A stretch of DNA of 64,000 bases from contig ARYC01019093.1 of NCBI GenBank assembly GCA_000711775.1, forward strand, positions 1 to 64,000, read 5' to 3'. Every line of letters starts with the position of its first letter. Within the stretch, counting starts at the first letter, position 1. The position numbers were made by a program, and so were the translations under genes. Positions 1 to 13,036 of the stretch are shown in pieces. The notes beneath the pieces were generated by a model. That model saw only the letters and a list, made by a program, of their open reading frames with translations, was not told where the DNA came from and made no database searches. Source of the DNA: Oxytricha trifallax. Lineage: Eukaryota; Ciliophora; Spirotrichea; Sporadotrichida; Oxytrichidae.

Positions 1-1
1 C

Positions 2-344
2 AAAAACTCAGAGATTAGTACGCTGACTAAGAAATTATTCTGTTTGTAGATAACTTATCAGTCCATAAAACTAAAGATTTAAGGGAGGAATATGAAAGGC
101 TAAATATAACACCTGTATTTAATGTTCCTTACAGCCCTTAGTTCAATGGAATTGAATTATATTGGGGTTATTGAAAGGCCATTATAAGAAATTGCTGCTC
201 TACCATCTGATGCATGATTTAAAGATAGATACAGTCGATTTTATTAAGAGTGCTAATAAGAGAGTCAGCGATGATAAAGCTAAAGTATGCGCAAGAAAAG
301 GGAGATTTTGTGTATGTAAATAAGTTTTAGATTTAAGCGAATGA
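2..344 (+). pseudogene. TBE transposase, 3' end, frameshifted
   Basis: This is the C-terminal third of a DDE transposase. In the ciliate code it contains FVDNLSVHK (second catalytic Asp) and PYSPQFNGIE (catalytic Glu region), closely matching the complete copy at 59620-60684. A one-base loss just after the Glu region (around 165-172) puts the normal continuation out of frame and creates an in-frame TGA. The downstream part, in the shifted frame, still matches to the terminal TGA at 342-344. It is therefore a broken remnant. Confidence 0.85.
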
Positions 345-560
345 ATAAGTTCACATATTAAATTTGCCCGTAAAGGGATTGCTTCTCTTTCTTTTCTTCC
401 TCTTAAGGCTTGCTTGGGCCTATGTTTCTTCTCTTAGTGCCAGCTCCTGAATCTATGTTCATCTCGTCTGGCTTTCAGAAATTCTTGAAGAGTCTTTTAC
501 TCAATTCATGCTTTACTTGAGATTTCTCTCTCTCTCTGTTTAATTTGCTGCGCTCTTTCA

Positions 561-1140
561 TCAAGTATATAGCAGTACCAGGTTTTTCTTTAAAGTTAGA
601 AGACTAAGCTTACTTGTGATGAAAGGATGCTTTTAAAGTTCCTACAGCCAGTATCACTTATTTTAATACCTTGCTTCTCTTTTTCTTCAGGAGAGATGCT
701 TTAGCGTTTCTTATGAGCTTCTTCAATAACTTAATTTAAGTGCTCAGGTTTCAGAGTTGCAAGAACACCAAAGAAGAAGTTTCTCTCTGGCAACATATTT
801 GAGAGTTGTAGCTTTGATGGAAGGTAGATAGCTACGTCTGGATCACTCATAGCATCGTCATATAGATTTGTGACTGATATTTCAGGGTAGTTAGGTATCT
901 CTATCATCCTAATTTCATTAGACTTATAAGCTTTTTTCTTTTCACTAAGTAAGGCTTTTAAGAATGAGATTTTAGTTCCCTCCTAAGTTGGAAGAACAAT
1001 CCAACTATAATGGATTTATTAATCTTACTTAAGAACTTACCTTGCTATACCAAATATCTATAAAGCCCCTCTTTACTTTGAAATTTTCCTATCAAATCTT
1101 GAGATTAAATTCTCTTCATCGCATCATTCATAGAATCCAT
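561..1140 (-). pseudogene. TBE 22 kDa-type protein gene, frameshifted
   Basis: This is homologous to the intact 195-residue gene at 60896-61483. It shares the start MDSMNDA, the block around GTKISF, and the C-terminal SLLTLKKNL region before TGA. The span from ATG to TGA is 580 bases, not a multiple of three, and the N-terminal third is offset by one base from the rest. The function of this TBE protein is not established. Its position, divergent from the zinc-finger/kinase gene, matches TBE organisation. Confidence 0.8.
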
Positions 1141-1703
1141 CTTGCTTCCTCTTTCTAGAAATGTTAATGAAATTTAAAATTATGGATATCCATTCTAAGT
1201 TTATTAAAATCTTACTACTAAATAGGTAGGACCTACTGGAGGTCAACCTTAAAAAGATATACGGAGAAGCATTTGAAAACTTGCTCCAAGTTTCACAGAT
1301 TGATTTCCATTTTTATCAAACTATCTCCATTAAATCGCTCCTAATAATGTTTAATATTTTAGGATGTCCTCCAAATTAAGTTCAAACTTTATTAGGAGTT
1401 AAATTTTAAGGTTAAAACTTAATTAGGAGCATATTAAATTAAAAAATGTTTAATACCTTTACCTCCGAATTAAGTTTAAACTTGATTTGGAGGACCTCCT
1501 AGAGAAACAAAACTTCATTAGGAGTATTTTTATTGACTAAAATGTTTACAATTCTCATAAAATATGTCAACTTAGAGTCTTTTATGGTTAGTTAATTTTC
1601 TTACCTCTCAGCAAAGAATCTACCAGAGTGCCTTATACTCGACTATATAAGTTTATCTAGTATATTATATCATTATTATAATAAAATATATCAGCAAACT
1701 AAA
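1141..1703. promoter_or_regulatory. divergent TBE intergenic region with TTAGGAG-type repeats
   Basis: This lies between the divergent starts of the 22 kDa and zinc-finger/kinase genes. It carries several copies of a short unit, TTAGGAG or its complement CTCCTAA and variants, between about 1325 and 1530. The same unit occurs in the equivalent region of the complete element (61484-62049). A role as a shared promoter or binding array is inferred from position and conservation. Confidence 0.5.
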
Positions 1704-3149
1704 ATGAGCGCTAACCTTTTTGAGAAGAGCGGCATTACTTAGGTAAAATCAATAAAATTATCATTCCAGCAACCAAGAAAAGTAGAGACAAGAGACGCTT
1801 GTACTCAGTGGGAGCCTGCTAATGACAACTTTGAACAGTCTAGCTTTGAGATTTAAATATAAGTTAAGTAGGAGGTCATTAAAGAGGCTGTGCAAATTGA
1901 GGTGGAGGTTAAATTACCCGCCATAGAGCATTAATAAATACCAACCAAAGTTGACTACTAATGCAAAGAATGCAATAAAGTTTTCCCTTACAAGTCAACT
2001 TATAAGAGACACTTGAGAGATATACACAACGATATGCCAAGGTTATATCTCAAGCATTAAAAAAAGATGGGAAGTATGTCTGTGAGTTCTGTGAGAAGCC
2101 ATATTCTCCTACTAGAGACCTCAAAGTGCACTTAAAGAAAAAGCACAATTAAAGTTTTGTCTTTATTCATGAACCTACAGAGAATAGATTCTTCTAAAAG
2201 AGAAGATCAATAAATCTAGTAGAGTCTCTTAGAGTTGAATTGTAGAAGTAAGTCAAAAATGAAGAAAGCAGTCAAGAACTTTCCTGTCTCTGAGATCAAT
2301 AAAATCATGGTTAAAATAGAGGCAATGAAGATTCCTTTATTAAAATTTATTGACTTAGATTCTTGCCTAGAAAGCTATCTCACTCTTGAAGATAAAATAG
2401 AGAAGAGAGTCATTACTGATGACTAATATACTTACAAGATATATCCATTCAATTACTTCCTTGCTGATGACAAGTCCCAAATGGAATTTGCAAATGAGTA
2501 TTATGCTCTTTAAAAGGCAAAGTAAAATGAGTGCAGACATATCATCTAGCTTGATGCTATTTTACTTGATAAAGATATGTAACCTTCAGGCTTCCATTAC
2601 TTGAAATGACTTACAGAGAATTCTTATCTGACAATAGATGTCAGAGATAAATTGGCTAGATAGTATAGCAGATAGTTGACGGGATTGAAGAGCTTCACAA
2701 GCTAGGTTATATTCATAGAGACTTAAAGCCAGAAAACATCATATTGAACTTTCAACCTCTTAGAATATATACAATAGACTTCAACAGAGCTCAAAGAGTG
2801 CAAGCCTCTGCATAAGAAAATGTATACGGCACTCCTGGAAATTTCCCAGAGGAGAGGATTGGAGAGATGGAGACACTTAATGGGATATCAGGGCTCTAGC
2901 AGTAATAATAATAAAGAGCGACATGCCAAGAAAAGATTACTTTACCTGCAAGGGTAAGAGAGATTCTAAGCAAAAAATCAAACAATATCTCGATAAAATA
3001 AAATAAATGGAAGTCTCAGAGAACTTGCATACTCAACTATCATCAAGCAAAGCTAAGAGAATTAACAAACAATAGAAACAATCAAACATCAACTTACAAA
3101 GATAAAATTCAGAGAACTGCCACATGACTCTAAGCTTATGTTTGTGTGA
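1704..3149 (+). pseudogene. TBE zinc-finger/kinase-like (57 kDa-type) gene, frameshifted
   Basis: It starts MSAN like the complete copy at 62050. It then shows two C2H2-like fingers (YQCKECNKVFPYKSTYKRH, and CEFCEKPYS...H...H) and a protein-kinase-like part with HRDLKPENI near 2700-2740 and a DFNRA motif. Compared with the intact copy there are single-base losses near the second finger (about 2055), near the PEERIG segment (about 2855) and close to the C-terminus, so it is not translatable. It ends at TGA 3147-3149. Confidence 0.85.
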
Positions 3150-3293
3150 AATATCTTAATAACTCGCTTGTTATACTCACTTAAATTATTAATATTTAAA
3201 CATTAAACCCCTACATAAACCCTATTAAAACCCTAATAAAGTATGCACTAATAGTCTACTTTTATCAATCAAAAACTCAATCAAACTACTGAA

Positions 3294-3313
3294 AGGGTTT
3301 TGGGGTTTTGATT
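3294..3313. repeat. TBE terminal telomeric repeat plus ATT
   Basis: The sequence reads AGGGTTTTGGGGTTTTG, then ATT. It matches the 17-bp terminus of the complete TBE with one substitution, and ATT is the expected ANT-type target duplication. It defines the right end of the left element at 3310. Confidence 0.85.
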
Positions 3314-3548
3314 ATTGATATCTTAATTTTAATGTATCATATAAATTAAAAAAAACAACATTTATAAATTATTATAATTAATCTACAGATAAGTCTAACT
3401 CTCTAATTTTATATGAAATACTCGCTCAAAATAAGAATCATAGAAGAATATTCATGAACTTTTAAACTATTTTATTTATAATAAATAAACGGGAAATAAT
3501 AGAAGTTATTAATTCTTAAATTAGAGAAAATAAGCGAATAAGATTTGA

Positions 3549-6500
3549 TCAATAATTTTTATTAAAAACTTGGCCAATGCAGTCATGTTCACAATATTTT
3601 ATGGTATTTATTTAGTGCTATAAAGATTAAGTGTACCTTTGTTTAAGCTGTAAGGTGTTTTTCAAGCGAGTATTGCTTTATTTCAACTTATATTTAAATT
3701 GTTTTCAATTGTTGTTAATTTTATAGAATTAATAATCAAACCAATTTCGATATCTTATAATGGTAATTTCTTTATGGTTTGTGCTTGATTAATAACTTTA
3801 GATTTTACTACATTTTGCATAACATGAAATTATCATATATAAACAATTATAGCCTTGAATAAAATAGTATATTAAAAAATTGAATATAATTTTTAATTAA
3901 TTTGCATACGACATTCCTTCTCAAAATGATATTATATTCATAATTATCATATTTGAAATTTATCATGTTATTAATATTTTAAAAAAATGATTGATAATTG
4001 TGGAATATCTTATTTTAGTGCTACATAGATTGCATGTCACTGATATATTTTCAAATATTTCTTACAACCCTTTTGGGAAACTCTCTTTTCTTATGATTTT
4101 AAATATTTTAATTCATTTAATATAAAAAATAATTGAAGCTATTGATATTAATCTTATTTATATTTAAAAGTATTTTTTTTATTAATAGATTTACTTGCAA
4201 AAAGGGCATTGAGGTAATTAATCGGGATATAAATAAAGAAATTATTATTATTATTGATAATAAGTTATAAATTTCAGTAATTTATTCTTATAAAAAAGAA
4301 TAATATTTGGCACGAACTTCTATGTTACCATGACAAATCTCACATATAAAGTTTTGGCAGCACTTGAGATATTTAGGTCTGTAAGCTAAATTTGTGCAAA
4401 TTGAGCATTCGAAAATGTCTTTATCTTCATTCGCTACTGTCGTATTTGATCGAAGTAAATCAACTTTATACTACAAATCTTCCCATTTTATTTTTTAATT
4501 TTATGTTTCATAATTTACATTGATAAATTCAGTAAGTTAAAGAAAATCAATATAATTTTATAAATATATAAATATATATTGGCCATTCTTTTTTGGTAGG
4601 TTATACAATTTAGCTCTGAATAATGCTTCCAAACATACAATAAATATAAAATCTACAAAAAAGTTTTTTTTTTAATTACTAATATTTTTTTAATTATTTT
4701 AATTAGAAATAAATATTTGATTATAATTTTAACATTGACATTTAACGATCTGGTAAGAGACTTCCTACCATGCCCTAAATTTAAAATAATTTGCTTTATT
4801 TAAAGTATTTTTTTATGAAACTAATAGATGGTAGTAAATTTTCACATTGATTTGAGTTATAACTATCAAAATTAGTATATATTATAAACAGTTTTAAATT
4901 ATAAGTTATTCAAAATTATTTAAATATTCCTAAACTTGTGATTGCAAACTGGAGAATCTCTACAAAAGCTGATTAGTGCGTCTCTACTATTCTGCGAAAG
5001 AATCCGCGTTATTTATCATATTTATACTAAGCTTAAATATATTAATTATTATAATGATATTGCTTATTTGAATGTTCTAATTTATCATACAATACAATTG
5101 AGATTAATGTAGAAACAATAAAATATTATACAATTAAAAAATATATTTAAATGCTTTATCAAATATTATTAACTTTTCTTGTGTGTGGTATTTCCCAATT
5201 ATTAGTCAAGCATTTTTATCTTTATCAGTGAAAACAAAGCTATCTAATATAAAATTGTTTTATAAAATATACATTCGAAATAGAACAATTATTTTGCCAA
5301 ATTTAAAGATTAATATCGATTATTGATATTTTTAAATTTATAATGGAAATAGCTTAAAAAACATATAATATTAATGATAATTTATAATAAAATAAACATA
5401 AATTTAAGATTAACTCATGCGTTAATAAAGTTGCTATAATAATATTATACATTTTGCACATTAAGATAATTTTAAATGAATTAAAGATTAAATTACTTGT
5501 AAATAAATTGATTATCAACTTTTTATTTGATAAATTTAATAAATTTAATATTAAATATTTATATAAATTTTAATATTTAATTGTAGCTAATTTGATAAAA
5601 AACACAGACTTTAACATTTAATTAAATTAAGGAATATAATAATAATACACAGATTAATTTGAAATTAATCATATTTTTGGCAAGATCTTTTTCTGTGCTT
5701 AAATTTCATACTTTTCAGAATCAACTGAAAGTTATTTCGCACAGAAATAACATAAAGCTAGATTGCAAGTTTCACATATCCATCTATCATCTTGATTAGG
5801 GGAAACCTTCTTATTAATATAATATTTTGATAGTTGATAAACTAGTTTAAATATATTTAATGTAATTATAATTATTTAATATAGAAATAAAAATGGAAAA
5901 ATACAATAATTTTATTAAAATAAAAATTTGCATATAAAATGCATTTTAACTACTTTTAATTATATATAGTTTGGAATTTTCAGTTAACTTAAATAAATTC
6001 TATTAAATCGAATCGTTGTTTACTTTTCTATATAAAATTTGAATTTTATCATTAATATAGTTCAATTTCTATTATCTTCATAATGACTAATTATAAGTAA
6101 TTTATAATTCTAATAACTAAATAGAGTTATATAAATTACTATTCATTATCAATTTAATTGGATAATAAGTAAACACTAAACCTGATATGAAGATTGCTAA
6201 AGATTCTATTAGTTTTCTTTTTCTTAAACACTGAAATAGCATGTAGGGTTAACTTACTTGAGTTTTTGATAGTTTTTCAAATCATTTGCTAAATAATCAT
6301 CTTCAAAATATTCTAGGTTTAAGCAGTATTTAGAATTATGATGTTTGAAATTGTGCATGAAAATTATAATATAAGTAATTTTAAAGTTTAAGTTTTTAAA
6401 ATATTTTTGTAATAAAAATAAAAACATAATAAAAATAAAATTAGCAATGAATCATTTAAATATGAATACCCTTTTATATTAATGTAAATAAAACGAAAAT

Positions 6501-8130
6501 AAAATTGAATATGAAATTTGATTATAATTATAAAGATTAATACCATCCCATCTACAAAATCGATTTCTATTAATAATTAGAGATTTAATTGTTTGGAAAA
6601 TTGAAGGAAAATCAAAAAATTTTAGAATGTTATGGTACTTAAATTATCAATTAGTATTTACGTATCTTTTTACTAAATACTTCTATAAAATCTAAACTTA
6701 AATTTCTAAAGACTTAAAAACCTAGATGGAACAAGTTTAAAGAATGCTCGGATTTATAATTGTTATTTTTGAATTGATGAAATTTTGTCAATTAATAATT
6801 GTAATAATATTAAAAAAAAACATCACTAAAAAAGGTTTGAAATTAAGAAAAGTCAAGTAATTTAATATTAATATAAAAGATAAATTATTATTAAGGTAAA
6901 AAATAGCAAATAAAAATAATTCTAACTATTTTAATTTAAAATTTTTTATGAGTAAATTAAAAATTTTTGATATTAAGTGAAATTTATTGTATTTTATCTT
7001 ACACTCATAGCTATATTAATAAAAATAAAAAGCATGCAGTATACATTATTCTTAATAGATGCTTCAACATGAGGCCATTTCATCTTTTCTAGTTAAATGG
7101 GAACAAATTTTGCAATCTTTTCAAAGTAAAATATCTGAATTTTCCTAAAAATTATTGGGATGTTAAGAACTGAAGGAAGACTATCATCTACGATATTCTA
7201 TTGTTTAGAACATAAGATTTTGGGAAGTCTAGTTATAAAAGTAAAAATAAAATAAAACAAATATATTTGGCTGCTTTTGTCACATTATGTTTTAAATAAG
7301 CGTTGAAATATCATCATTAATTTTGTATTGTTATGAAGCTAAATTACTAAACATTGAATTAAATTCTTATTTATTAGATTAACAAATGTTTTCCTTGATC
7401 ATGTAAATAACATTTACAACTTTATAATTCTTTTTATGGTGCAATTCTTAATTTTTTGTTTTTAATCTATATTAATCTTTCTCAAAACACTCAAAGCCAT
7501 ATATAAGTTAGCAAAACTCACATATGAAGCTAAAGAAAGGATTAATCATAATATTACAATTATTAAGATAACAAAAGATATTTACAAATTTGATATTTAA
7601 ATGCTGTCAAAGCTTTTATTGCAAAATATGCATTGAGAATCTTTCATGCCAAATGAATTTGAAATAGATATTTGCTCATCATATCTTTTTCTAAATGAAA
7701 CTTGATCATCATAATTGGAAATTCCACTCAAGAATAAGTTATCTTTAGTGTTTAAGCTCCCTTGATTAAATTCAATGTCTATGTTCTTTAGTATTGATAA
7801 AAAATACAAGAAAAATTAAAAAACTTCTAACTATATAAATACAACTTATTTTTAAATTCAGTAATAGGATTGAAATATGTGAATCTACTTTTTCTTGAAC
7901 TGTTTAAGCCAATATATCTTATTAATAAAATAAAATAAAGTTATTAAAATTTGCATTTTTGTAAAGTAAACATAAAATAATTAGGCATATTTTAAGAAAT
8001 ATAAAAATTTTAAATTATAATTTAAAATCAAGGTTAGATTAGCAAGTTTTCTAAATCTTAAAACTTTGATTTTATTTCCTTATCATCCTTGCAATTTAAG
8101 CATTCTTGATATCTTAAAAAGAATAATTAT
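3549..8130 (-). CDS. multi-zinc-finger (RING-type) gene, copy 1, heavily interrupted
   Basis: Coding islands on the minus strand lie in very AT-rich DNA. From N to C they are: CLNCKDD (about 8110); a 70-codon stretch ending CIFCNKSFDSI (7809-7597); FICEFCQLIYGFEC (about 7540-7480); a block beginning LPKILC (about 7215-7060); WICETCNLALCYFC (about 5830-5700); a RING half with CSICTNLAYRPKYLKCC and FICEIC (4480-4310); QCPFCKQ (about 4210); and YCEHDC near the C-terminus with TGA at 3549-3551. The paired-cysteine spacing suggests a RING/zinc-binding protein, possibly a ubiquitin ligase. The usual RING histidine is replaced in the CCQNFIC segment. The intervening DNA probably represents IESs or introns. 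I could not resolve all joins, so it may be a pseudogene. Confidence 0.5.
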
Positions 8131-8679
8131 AACTCTTCCTATAAAATTAATTAATTGGTTTGCATTATAAATAAATCTTAAGAGTAACCTTATTCTCTAA
8201 TTATTAATCCAAAACTCTCTTAAAACTTTTACTTTTGATTTATACTCATGAACTTATGAATTTAATATATATTAAACTTAAATTCAAAAAAATATTTTAT
8301 ATAATTTTAAATAAATTATACTTATGATCAATTATGCATTTGTAAAAGCGTAATTAATAAAATGAAAATAAAATGAAATGTATTAAGCCATATTATTATA
8401 AGTTCATTAACTTGATATTTTATTTCAAGTTAAGCATAAGTACTCAACAATAAAATATTGAGTAAGTAGATAAATGAAAAAAATCACTAGAGATGCTTGT
8501 GAAAAAAATTATCATTTTAAATAATTTTTTTTCTGATTACTATAAATGAACTCAAGATTTTCCTATCAATTCAATTTTAAAAAATAAATTAATGCATTAA
8601 ATTAATCTAATATCTTTTTATTCAAAGTTAATTTTACTAAAGCAATAGTAAAATTGAAAAAAAAATTATAAAATATAAC

Positions 8680-10690
8680 TTATCCGAAGCAATCATGTTC
8701 ACAAAATTTCAAGCTATTTAGTTTACCCTCCAAAGTAATATTTTCCTATTTCTGTACAAACAATACACATTTCAAAATGATATTAATCAATCTGTTTTTA
8801 ACTACATAATTTAAATCAAATTTATGAATAATATTTTTGGAATATGAGATTTATCAATAAGTCTAGTCTCAATCTTCTATTAATCAATCAATTATGACTT
8901 TCTGATGCCACTTAAATCGTTTACAATTTGCTTTTTAAATTATTTCATGCAATTTTAATCAATTTACATGTTTAAATAAATATAATCCATTATTTTATAT
9001 AAAGATACCTTGCTTTTTCTCATCATTTTTTGGAACACATTCAAAACCCCAAAATCCCTTTATGTAGATTTATTGGCATTTGTTTGATGTCTTTGAAACA
9101 TCACAGCTCTTATACGAAGAGAAATGAGGTCTGTATTTTAGAGTTTTGTCATTCTTTAGATACTAAATATAATGCTGATTAAATGTAAAGATAACTTTTG
9201 GCTTAGAAAAAATATTATTATCTAAAATATAAAACATATAGCAGCATTACCTATAGTTGAAGGAGATATTAAAAAAGTATTATTTACAGGAGTTTAATAA
9301 AAATAGAATTGATTTCGACAAAAAGATTTTTTGCATCCATTTAATAGATTATATATTAAACCTATATAATTACGAACGATACTCGCTCAAATAACAAATT
9401 TATCAACGATAACACTTACATTTATTGAATATTAACAAAGTAAAATGAATCATTTTAATAATTTTTATTAATATAATATTATTGACTTTTATATCTTTAA
9501 ATATCATTCTAAAATAAGCAAATCTTTGACTAACTATTAATAAAATATCTTATCTTTAGCATCAGAGTCAGCACTATCAAATGTATAGTGTATAAGATTT
9601 CAACCATCTTTAAAATTTATTCTTTTTAATTATTTTAATTTCATTATGTCTTTTAACTATTTTGCCTGTTCTCTTCTAAAGTCTTTTAATAAAAAAGTAT
9701 TTTATGATATTTGATTTAAATATGTAGTGTACCAGATAATGCTTATAGAATGATATTGATGGACCCTTTATATTTATTAGTAATACTTGAAAAAATGTCC
9801 TTTTTACTAATGGTTTATCACAATAAAAATAAACTCAATAAACAATTCTTTACAATATTGTCCGCGGACAATATAATAATTAAATTTATTATGGCTTTAA
9901 TGTTTTAAAACCTGAATTTAATATATTTTCAAGAAAATCTATATTTTGCTTACCAGCTTCATTATAGTATCTCATATTCATTTTTAAAGGAAAATTTGTT
10001 TCCTAATTATTTTTATGATTCTTATAAAACCATAATAATATAAAGTTAAATTTTATCTTTTATCATAGTATTAATAAAATACTAATAATAGAGTTTTTGG
10101 TGTATATTCTTTCTCAAAATGCTTATAATTATAATAAATCATTGAATTATATTTAATTAATATGTTCTTAGGAAATGCTTAACAATTAAACTGTAGACTA
10201 TATCAATGTGACATTCTTTACATTTTACAATGATGTTTTCAAAAATATCTTTCAATCCTTTTGGAAAATTCTCAGATTTGTAGATTTTCAATTAATTTAT
10301 TTTATATAAATATTTTTAATTTTTCTCAATTTTTTAGTTTTAATATTCTTTTACATGTTCTAATTTTTTTTTAACTTTAATTAGTAATAGATCATTTTGC
10401 AATAAGGGCATTTCAATGAAGCTCGGGCAAATAAAAAAAATTATATAAAATTGTAGTATATTGTATTTAAATTCTTATAAATTTTTGGCATGGTAAGTCA
10501 TCCGAATCAAGCAAAATTTGCAAATGAAATTTTGACAACATTTGAGGTAGACTGGATTATATGCTAAAGTCATGCAGATATTGCACATAAAAAGTTCAGC
10601 ATTTGATGCAGTGACTTTTGCTAAAAGTAACTCAACTTTGGCATTTAAATCAACCCATTTTTTATATTTTAATATATGTAGAATCATACA
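8680..10690 (-). CDS. multi-zinc-finger (RING-type) gene, copy 2, heavily interrupted
   Basis: This is a paralogue of copy 1, immediately upstream in the same orientation. Visible islands are: a RING half with CNICMTLAYNPVYLKCC and FICKFC (10687-10475); LKCPYCKM completing the RING (about 10420-10390); blocks near 10270-10150; a Cys-containing block with CDVSKTSNKC and GFWGFECVP (about 9160-9020); and a C-terminal FCEHDCFGQ (about 8710-8690). Coding islands resemble copy 1 while the AT-rich DNA between them does not. The start and several joins are unresolved. A fragment near 11935-11863 may be the 5' part. Confidence 0.45.
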
Positions 10691-11860
10691 ATAGATAAAA
10701 TTACTAATATATAAAATTCATGAAAAGGGTTCTTAAAACAGTATAATCTTTTCTAGTTTAGTTATTAAATTATATTTAAACTTCATATTACTTCAAAACA
10801 AAAAGGGAACAAGCAAGGAATTATAATATCTTCAGCTAAGGGACATACATTAAAATTCAAAACAGTGATATAATAAATCAAGCAAATTGTGATGATCTCA
10901 GGACTCCCATAGGATAATCTCAGGATTGAACATGGGATATTTTTGAGATTGAAATTTATATTATAATTTTAGAACCTAAGTAAAGTAGTAATATTAAGAA
11001 TGGTATTAAATTTCAAAATGTAAATTTAGTCCTGAGTTAATTGATCACACTTTCTCAATTTTCACTCTTTTCAAAAGAGTTTCTATTACTCTGCTATGGA
11101 CAAGAATACAATCAAGACTAAACAGTTATATTGGATAAGTATTCTTCATTTTGAATCTTATTCATTAGGTAATATCACTTATTATATCGTTATTATAAAT
11201 TGCACAAGTAGAATTACTTCGGTATTTAGGAAAAAAAAAGAATTTCTATTTTTATAAACCTATGTTGCCCAGCATCATTTAATTATGTGTATTCACTATT
11301 AAATTGCTGGCTTAATTGGTATTTAATAGTGATATCATAAGTTAAGTTTACAATTAATTCATTCCTACTAAAAAATAAATTCTTAAACTATTCTTATTTA
11401 TTAATTTTACCATCCTTAGTAGTTCTGATTTCTTACTTAAGTTTGTCTAATACGCTCAGCCGCTTGATTTAACATTAAAATATCTTAAATACTCGAGTAA
11501 GAAATAAATGTGATAATTAGTTTACTCTATATAGAAATAGGATCCAGTATATATATATTTTTAAATCAATTCATTTATTCACCAACATCAAATAAAGAGA
11601 GCTATTATTACAATATTAAGATAATTTTTTTGTAATTAATATATAAAATATTTGGTTTTAACATTACCATTTGTTGATCACGCAATGACCTTCTTGCCAC
11701 ATCGTCATTAAATTAAAAGCAATTATATTAAAAATACTTTAAATTTTCCTAAATATATAGTACAATTCCAATTTTTAATTATTTTTGTATATTTTGTATT
11801 AAAAAAATAAGCTTTAATGATTAATTTTGCATTCTTATTATTATAATAAAATATAAATTT
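10691..11860. other. AT-rich DNA, no gene supported
   Basis: No conserved motif is visible on either strand. There is a short repeated phrase near 10893-10935 (ATCTCAGGA twice) and a small imperfect inverted repeat near 11285-11335 around TTCACTATTAAAT. It is most likely germline-limited DNA between genes. Confidence 0.4.
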
Positions 11861-11862
11861 CA

Positions 11863-11935
11863 TCCGGGATTTGCTATGATCTCCAGTTATTAAGTAATTG
11901 TTGGATCTCATTCATTGTCAATGAATTTAAGTCAA
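11863..11935 (-). other. short coding-like fragment
   Basis: The minus strand reads an open, non-AT-rich stretch containing NEIQQLLNNWRSQQIPDE with TAG/TAA as Gln. It looks coding compared with its surroundings. It could be the N-terminal MDS of the RING gene copy 2 downstream, or a separate remnant. No start or end can be fixed. Confidence 0.3.
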
Positions 11936-12713
11936 CCAATCTATTTTACATTTTTGTAAGATTTTAATGTAAAATTAATTTATAAATAATTGCGGAATTT
12001 CAATATTTCATTATAAAAAGCAATCAATTCAAATATCATTCTAAGTCATAGATCAAAATTTAGATAAAGAAATATATATATTGCTTAATAAAAGCAAAAT
12101 TATAATTTTTAAAAAATGGCAATTATAAGAAACAAATTGCTTTATAACTAAACTAAACTATTAGCTATTTTTAGTTATTATTAAAACATAAAAATGATTT
12201 TATAGGAATTTATAGAAAAATATCATTAATAATATTTATAAGCTTTAGTTTCATTTTTCTCATACTTTTTCTATTAATTATAACTTATTAATTATCAACT
12301 AATTAATCTTTGTAATTTTAATTTTATTAATCAAGGTATTTTTAGATTTAAATCCTTATAAATTATCATAAACCTATGAACTATAAGCTAACTATATATA
12401 AAATCCTTTATTGTGGATAATATCAAATTTATATTAAATATTGTTTTTTTACTTATTCTATAAATTAACTAAGGGTTATTGTAATTAAATGTTTTAGGCA
12501 TATTTTTTGTATAGCTCATTAAACATACTAAAGCTTTTCAAGTATTTTTTAATAATTTCTAGCATACTTTTTTAAGAAAAAATCAATAAATATTGTATTT
12601 TTTATTTATCTCAAAGATTTAGCTAAATTGTATATTAATCCATCTAATAATAAAAAGTTACCTTATCTTGAATTGAGTAAGAATTATTTGTATAATTAAA
12701 TTGGTCTATTTTA

Positions 12714-12929
12714 TTGCAATTTATAATAAACACTATTTATACTCTTATTACATTAGATTATCATATTATTAGTACTTATTTATATAATATAAATCCCTTC
12801 ATTCAGCAAGAGCAACTATCTTTCTTAGTGGTTCTTACAGTATTCCTGTTGTTTATTGTGCTAAGTGAATTTTATAATTTAAAACTTACTCTCTCGTCCT
12901 TCGGGTACATATTATTTTCCACAATTTGA
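12714..12929 (+). other. small hydrophobic ORF of uncertain status
   Basis: A 71-codon ATG-to-TGA ORF with a strongly hydrophobic centre (FLVVLTVFLLFIVL) that could form a membrane helix, and a second hydrophobic end. It lies alone in AT-rich DNA. AT-rich sequence readily gives hydrophobic translations, so it may not be real. I do not recognise a family. Confidence 0.2.
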
Positions 12930-13036
12930 TGAGATAAACTAAAAAAAAATATTAAACATACTTCATACAAACTTAATCTTACTCTTTAAATTCTTGTGTT
13001 TTTATACTTAAATTACATTAAAATAAAGTTATTTTA

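Larger units (their letters stand above)
1..3310 (+). mobile_element. TBE-family transposon, left-truncated by the window, decayed
   Basis: This is the right part of a telomere-bearing element. It contains the transposase 3' end (plus), the 22 kDa-type gene (minus) and the zinc-finger/kinase gene (plus), in the same order and orientation as the complete element at 59539-63616. It ends in a 17-bp telomere-like terminus at 3294-3310 followed by ATT. Each of its three genes carries a frame break relative to the complete copy, so it is probably inactive. Beyond the 17-bp tip its terminal sequence differs from that of the complete element, which suggests a different TBE subfamily. The left end lies outside the window. 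Confidence 0.9.

Noticed and set aside
2235-2604. Two short plus-strand ORFs
   Set aside because: They are pieces of the decayed TBE zinc-finger/kinase gene cut by TAA/TAG codons that are not stops here.
9046-9062. CAAAACCCCAAAATCCC, almost identical to the TBE terminus, preceded by ATT
   Set aside because: The complement reads GFWGFECV within the RING gene copy 2, matching YGFEC in copy 1. No TBE sequence follows inward, so it is coding coincidence.
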